Positions 61,104 to 64,000 of a stretch of 64,000 nucleotides of DNA are shown piece by piece (positions within the stretch are counted from its first letter, which is position 1; every line of letters begins with the position of its first letter). The stretch spans positions 15,170,049 through 15,234,048 of the forward strand of contig CM024760.1 of NCBI GenBank assembly GCA_014218235.1, written 5' to 3'. The DNA comes from Colocasia esculenta. Lineage: Eukaryota > Streptophyta > Magnoliopsida > Alismatales > Araceae. Under the pieces are notes generated by a model. It did no database searches, was not told the DNA's origin, and saw only the letters and a list, made by a program, of their open reading frames with translations. The position numbers were made by a program, and so were the translations under genes.

Positions 61104-61200
61104 GCTCGGCCTCCAACCTGATTGGTCGGAAGGTGGGGCCCCACACGCTCTGTTGACGTGTGGGGTCCAGCCTCCTGACCAATCAGGTCGGAGACCGAGC
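61104..61200. repeat. Inverted repeat, 44-base arms
   Basis: GCTCGGCCTCCAACCTGATT and on to CCCCACACG (61104-61147) is repeated inverted at 61157-61200 with about eight mismatches. The loop is CTCTGTTGA. It directly abuts the next inverted-repeat element. Confidence 0.75.
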
Positions 61201-61201
61201 A

Positions 61202-61443
61202 ATACTTACTACCCATTTCACGGAATCCGGATCCTCTCGGCCCCCCGCAGGAGGGGGGCCGGTCAGTACAAAGGGTGGGGGGGGGGGGGATTTTTCATTT
61301 CACCCCTCAAACATCCTCTCTTTTGGTGTTTTACACAGGGGGTATGTGAAAAAATCCCCCCCCCCACCCCATGTACTGACCGGCCCCCCCTCCTGCGGGG
61401 GGCCGAGAGGATCCCAACTCCATTTCACGGGTAGCAAGTATTT
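61202..61443. mobile_element. MITE-like inverted repeat with G/C homopolymer arms
   Basis: The ends AATACTTACTACCC and GGGTAGCAAGTATT are inverted. Further in, GGATCCTCTCGGCCCCCC and GGGGGGCCGAGAGGATCC pair, followed by GGCCGGTCAGTACA and a G13 run pairing with a C10 run. The centre is short and AT-rich. No clear target duplication was found. Confidence 0.75.
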
Positions 61444-61841
61444 CTCAAACTTGAGAGGAGCACCTTCCTGCAAGGCCTCCACATTCTGTAGGAAGTTGAA
61501 CAAATCAAAAGGAATATGTCTCCAAAAAACACAATAATAGAAGTTCTCAAAAATTTTGAATGCAGAAATCTCTCTCTCTCTAGGAGTAGTTTGTGGAAAG
61601 AACTTACATTGAAATCAAAGACCTTCACTCATTGGCATTTTAATTGAAATAAAAATGTGAACATTCCTGAGAATAGCCAACTGCCCTTACGTTACAAATG
61701 TTACAGCATCGCAGCAAGAATACAAAAAATTCCAGAGTACCCAACTCTTATGTTCTTAACCAGAAGCTTGAGAATATTATACACAAAACTATAACACATG
61801 AATACAAATTTTCTAAACATACATACTGTATATGATAAATT

Positions 61842-63677
61842 TTACCTCCTCCGAGGGATGTGTATAGACTTTGCTGATCCCTCAAAGAGATCCAACAAGT
61901 AGTCCTGTAGATCATCTTGGCAGAATTTGATATATTTTTCACGATGTCTCACGCCATCCAGGTAGCCTTGATACCTCCCTGTGAACGTCCTATATGCTTG
62001 AAGAAGCCTAAGTGATATTGAGATTCTCAGATCTTCACGTAGCTGCCCATCATATGTCTGCCACGATGTCTGAGTCTTGTAAATCTCTTCAAATGCAAGG
62101 TTAAAACATTTAAACCTCTCCTTGAGAACAGTCTTGGAAGGGTGGCTGGAACCCTGGCTGAAAATCCCATCATCCTTCAAGAAAGACAGAATTGGATTCC
62201 ATGATATCCTCTCGTAGTGCATTGCATGCTGGCGAAATTTTACATTGTGCGCCCGTATCCAGTCATCCCCCAGCATTTCTCGGAGGTCAGACTCCTTAAC
62301 CTTCTTTACCATGTAACAGATGTTGTTCATCATAAAGAAGTGTTGCAAAGAAGCATCTGTATACATCATGGATTTGCCGTGAAGTTTTGTCTCAAGAACT
62401 GAAGTCACTGACATAAGACAATGGCCCAGAGGAGAAATACTAGAAAAAGAACCCAATTCACCACTATCTTCTGACAATGGAGCCGCCTCCTTCGCATCTT
62501 GTCCTCCGAGCAGTAAATCCAGGGTCTCACGATATTCAGTGAGAACATTGATATAATTCATCACATACCTTGTAAGATGATGAACACTTCCTCCAGCAAA
62601 TGGAATAGTTGAAGTTTCTTTCTTGATAGCATTCTTGAACTCACTGAGAGTTGCTCTGATGGAATCACCCAATCTCCACAAGACTCCATGGCAGCCGGAT
62701 AAAATGTCAGAACCTGACTCTTCTGGGAACAAATCTCTTACATCAGGCATAAGAACTGCCAAACATTCATACATGTCAAGTAACCGGAATATTCTTTCTG
62801 ATGAGGGAGGTGCAATGGAAATTGCTTCACCAAAATTGAGGAGCTGTAACATTGTCCCTTTTGAAGCATCCAGAAAACAAGTTTCACTAACTGATTTAGA
62901 GAGGTCACCAAAGATCTGGTCACAAAGGCTTCTTTCACTGGCAAGATAGACCCGAATGTAAACTTTCATCGCTCGGTTCCACTTCTTAATCTTGGTGCTG
63001 AAGACATCCCAATCAATTGTCAAAGCTTCCTCAATACTAAGCTTCTCTACATGAAGAACTGAGAGGCACTCATCCAGTACATCTTTTCTGATGCTAATGT
63101 AAGCTTGACAGCATTCCTTGTCATAGTTAGACATGAACATTGCATCAGCTATGGACTTCAGATCAGCTATTACATTTGGTTCAATCAAATCGATCACAAA
63201 ACGCTCGGAGCTCCTAGCGCTGTCAATTTGATGCTTGAACTCAAGTGACTCGTCATTGAATGAGTTATTTGAGTAATCTTCCACAACGTCTTCTTCCACT
63301 GTCCACAATGATGTGTGATCAAGCTCCAAAGGTTGCCGGTGTTGGATAAGAAGGTGGGCAAACTCGTCTTCAAGCCTTGCCATTGCCATTTGAAGAATGC
63401 TATGAGCACGGGATAGGTTCTCATTCTCTTGTAGGCGTACATTGTTCGATTGCAGAGTTTCTTGGTCTTCAGTGAACCTTCGAACTTCATCTATGGCCTG
63501 TAGATACTCAGAAGCTTCTATTGATTCAGCATCCCATGACACGAGCCTCTCAGGATCCCATCTCAAGAGTTTTTCTTCCATAGCATCAAGCCAGTCTTCG
63601 ATGTCATTTGTTCTCCTTGTTGCTGCAAGATCCATCTTCAAGAATTGGCTACCAAGGTCTGAGATAATATGTCTCAT
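61842..63677 (-). CDS. EXO70: EXO70 exocyst subunit
   Basis: A single-exon minus-strand frame of 611 codons from ATG 63677. Landmarks of the EXO70 C-rod (Pfam Exo70), from about residue 240 to 590, include KIKKWNRAMKVYIRVYLASE, MLQLLNFGEAISI, RIFRLLDMYECLAVLMPD, HLTRYVMNYINVLTEY, YTDASLQHFFMMNNICYMV, LGDDWIRAHNVKFRQHAM and KYIKFCQDDLQDYLLDLFEG. EXO70 tethers secretory vesicles to the plasma membrane within the exocyst; its C-terminus binds phosphoinositides. Plants have many copies. Text such as SRAHSILQMAMARLEDEF suggests the D/E-like clades, but I am not sure. The start is uncertain: 34 in-frame codons upstream, from ATG 63785, look like the family's N-terminus but end in TAA at 63692-63690. 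The chosen ATG gives a protein slightly shorter than usual. Confidence 0.9.
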   Translation of the reverse strand: MRHIISDLGSQFLKMDLAATRRTNDIEDWLDAMEEKLLRWDPERLVSWDAESIEASEYLQAIDEVRRFTEDQETLQSNNVRLQENENLSRAHSILQMAMARLEDEFAHLLIQHRQPLELDHTSLWTVEEDVVEDYSNNSFNDESLEFKHQIDSARSSERFVIDLIEPNVIADLKSIADAMFMSNYDKECCQAYISIRKDVLDECLSVLHVEKLSIEEALTIDWDVFSTKIKKWNRAMKVYIRVYLASERSLCDQIFGDLSKSVSETCFLDASKGTMLQLLNFGEAISIAPPSSERIFRLLDMYECLAVLMPDVRDLFPEESGSDILSGCHGVLWRLGDSIRATLSEFKNAIKKETSTIPFAGGSVHHLTRYVMNYINVLTEYRETLDLLLGGQDAKEAAPLSEDSGELGSFSSISPLGHCLMSVTSVLETKLHGKSMMYTDASLQHFFMMNNICYMVKKVKESDLREMLGDDWIRAHNVKFRQHAMHYERISWNPILSFLKDDGIFSQGSSHPSKTVLKERFKCFNLAFEEIYKTQTSWQTYDGQLREDLRISISLRLLQAYRTFTGRYQGYLDGVRHREKYIKFCQDDLQDYLLDLFEGSAKSIHIPRRR

Positions 63678-63689
63678 TTCCTGGGTCAA

Positions 63690-63785
63690 TTATTGAGTAG
63701 ATCCTGAGGCTTTTACACCTCTCCTCACTGTTACAATCCCCCCTCCCTTTCTATGGATTGCTACACCAGATGCATAGCCTTCCAT
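63690..63785 (-). pseudogene. Upstream in-frame ORF, probable lost N-terminus of EXO70
   Basis: ATG 63785 opens a 31-codon frame in phase with EXO70 and ending GVKASGSTQ then TAA; the next codons read LTQEMRHIISDLGSQ. Plant EXO70s usually have an N-terminal helix ending '...VKALGSxxNLTxxM', so the stop stands where Asn or Lys is expected. Either a nonsense change truncated the protein, or this is an upstream ORF that regulates translation. Confidence 0.5.
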
Positions 63786-63967
63786 CAAATTACAGAGACC
63801 TGAAGTCTCTAAAGCCCAGAAGAGAAATTGTGGGTGGATTAGGTTCCTCTCTAAAACTGAAAATGGGGGGGTGGGGGGGGGAGAGGAGACACACAGCCTG
63901 GTGATAGGAAAGGGACGTACTGTCAGTATCTTATGGAAAGTGGAACATTCAACTCTAACCCACTTGC

Positions 63968-63977
63968 TTTTATATAA
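63968..63977 (-). promoter_or_regulatory. Candidate TATA box of the EXO70 gene
   Basis: On the minus strand TATATAAAAG lies about 190 bases upstream of ATG 63785 and 290 upstream of ATG 63677. That would place the transcription start near 63940. The leader also has a short ATG-TTC-CAC-TTT-CCA-TAA frame if transcription begins there. Confidence 0.5.
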
Positions 63978-64000
63978 GATTGATGAGAGGTTGGATGTTT

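Larger units (their letters stand above)
59916..61841. other. Intergenic region 3' of the EXO70 gene with two hairpin elements
   Basis: No gene. Hairpins lie at 61104-61200 and 61202-61443 (listed separately). Open frames at 60347-60843 lack any family resemblance. Confidence 0.5.

Overview
This is nuclear DNA of a flowering plant. It carries GT-AG spliced genes from plant-specific families and many plant-type transposable elements. GC-rich first exons in AT-rich intergenic DNA fit a monocot better than a eudicot, but I cannot name the species. There is one assembly gap of exactly 100 N (34035-34134), so distances across it are not reliable. Layout: (1) 1-2267, an AT-rich intergenic stretch opening with a palindrome-bearing tandem repeat. 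(2) 3043-10255 (+), a three-exon POLAR-like gene of 714 codons for a cell-polarity scaffold. (3) 12448-15153 (-), an intact four-coding-exon glycine-rich RNA-binding protein with a likely organelle presequence, convergent to the POLAR-like gene. (4) About 18189-29440 (-), a decayed class II (HDA5/HDA18-type) histone deacetylase. It has recognisable exons, several frameshifts and a lost zinc-ligand aspartate. A broken Ty1-copia element and two fold-back elements sit in and beside its largest intron. (5) 29500-34034, AT-rich DNA with a SINE that has an 18-bp target duplication, a hAT-type MITE with an 8-bp duplication, and arrays of the palindrome CAATCGATTG. (6) 34135-35109 (-), the first three coding exons of an MRS2/CorA-type magnesium transporter, cut off by the gap. 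(7) 36223-38772, a giant Mutator-like fold-back element with a 9-bp duplication. (8) 38800-44385, intergenic, with an island of five consecutive perfect GC hairpins at 42103-42266. (9) 44391-57473, a complete but inactive Ty3-gypsy element of the Tat type, on the minus strand, with AAGAT duplications. It has gag, protease, reverse transcriptase, two RNase H domains and integrase, plus an opposite-strand ORF that contains its own intron. Two younger solo LTRs of another family are nested in it. (10) 59119-59910, a solo LTR related to that element, with GTTTG duplications. (11) 61842-63677 (-), an intronless EXO70 exocyst gene with an in-frame stop codon in what looks like its ancestral N-terminus. 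The host genes are unrelated single loci (cell polarity, RNA binding, chromatin, magnesium transport, exocytosis). Most of the sequence history here is nested transposon insertion. I found no unknown multi-gene system. The least explained structures are the five-hairpin island, the intron-bearing antisense ORF, and the tRNA-like promoter boxes inside the giant fold-back element.
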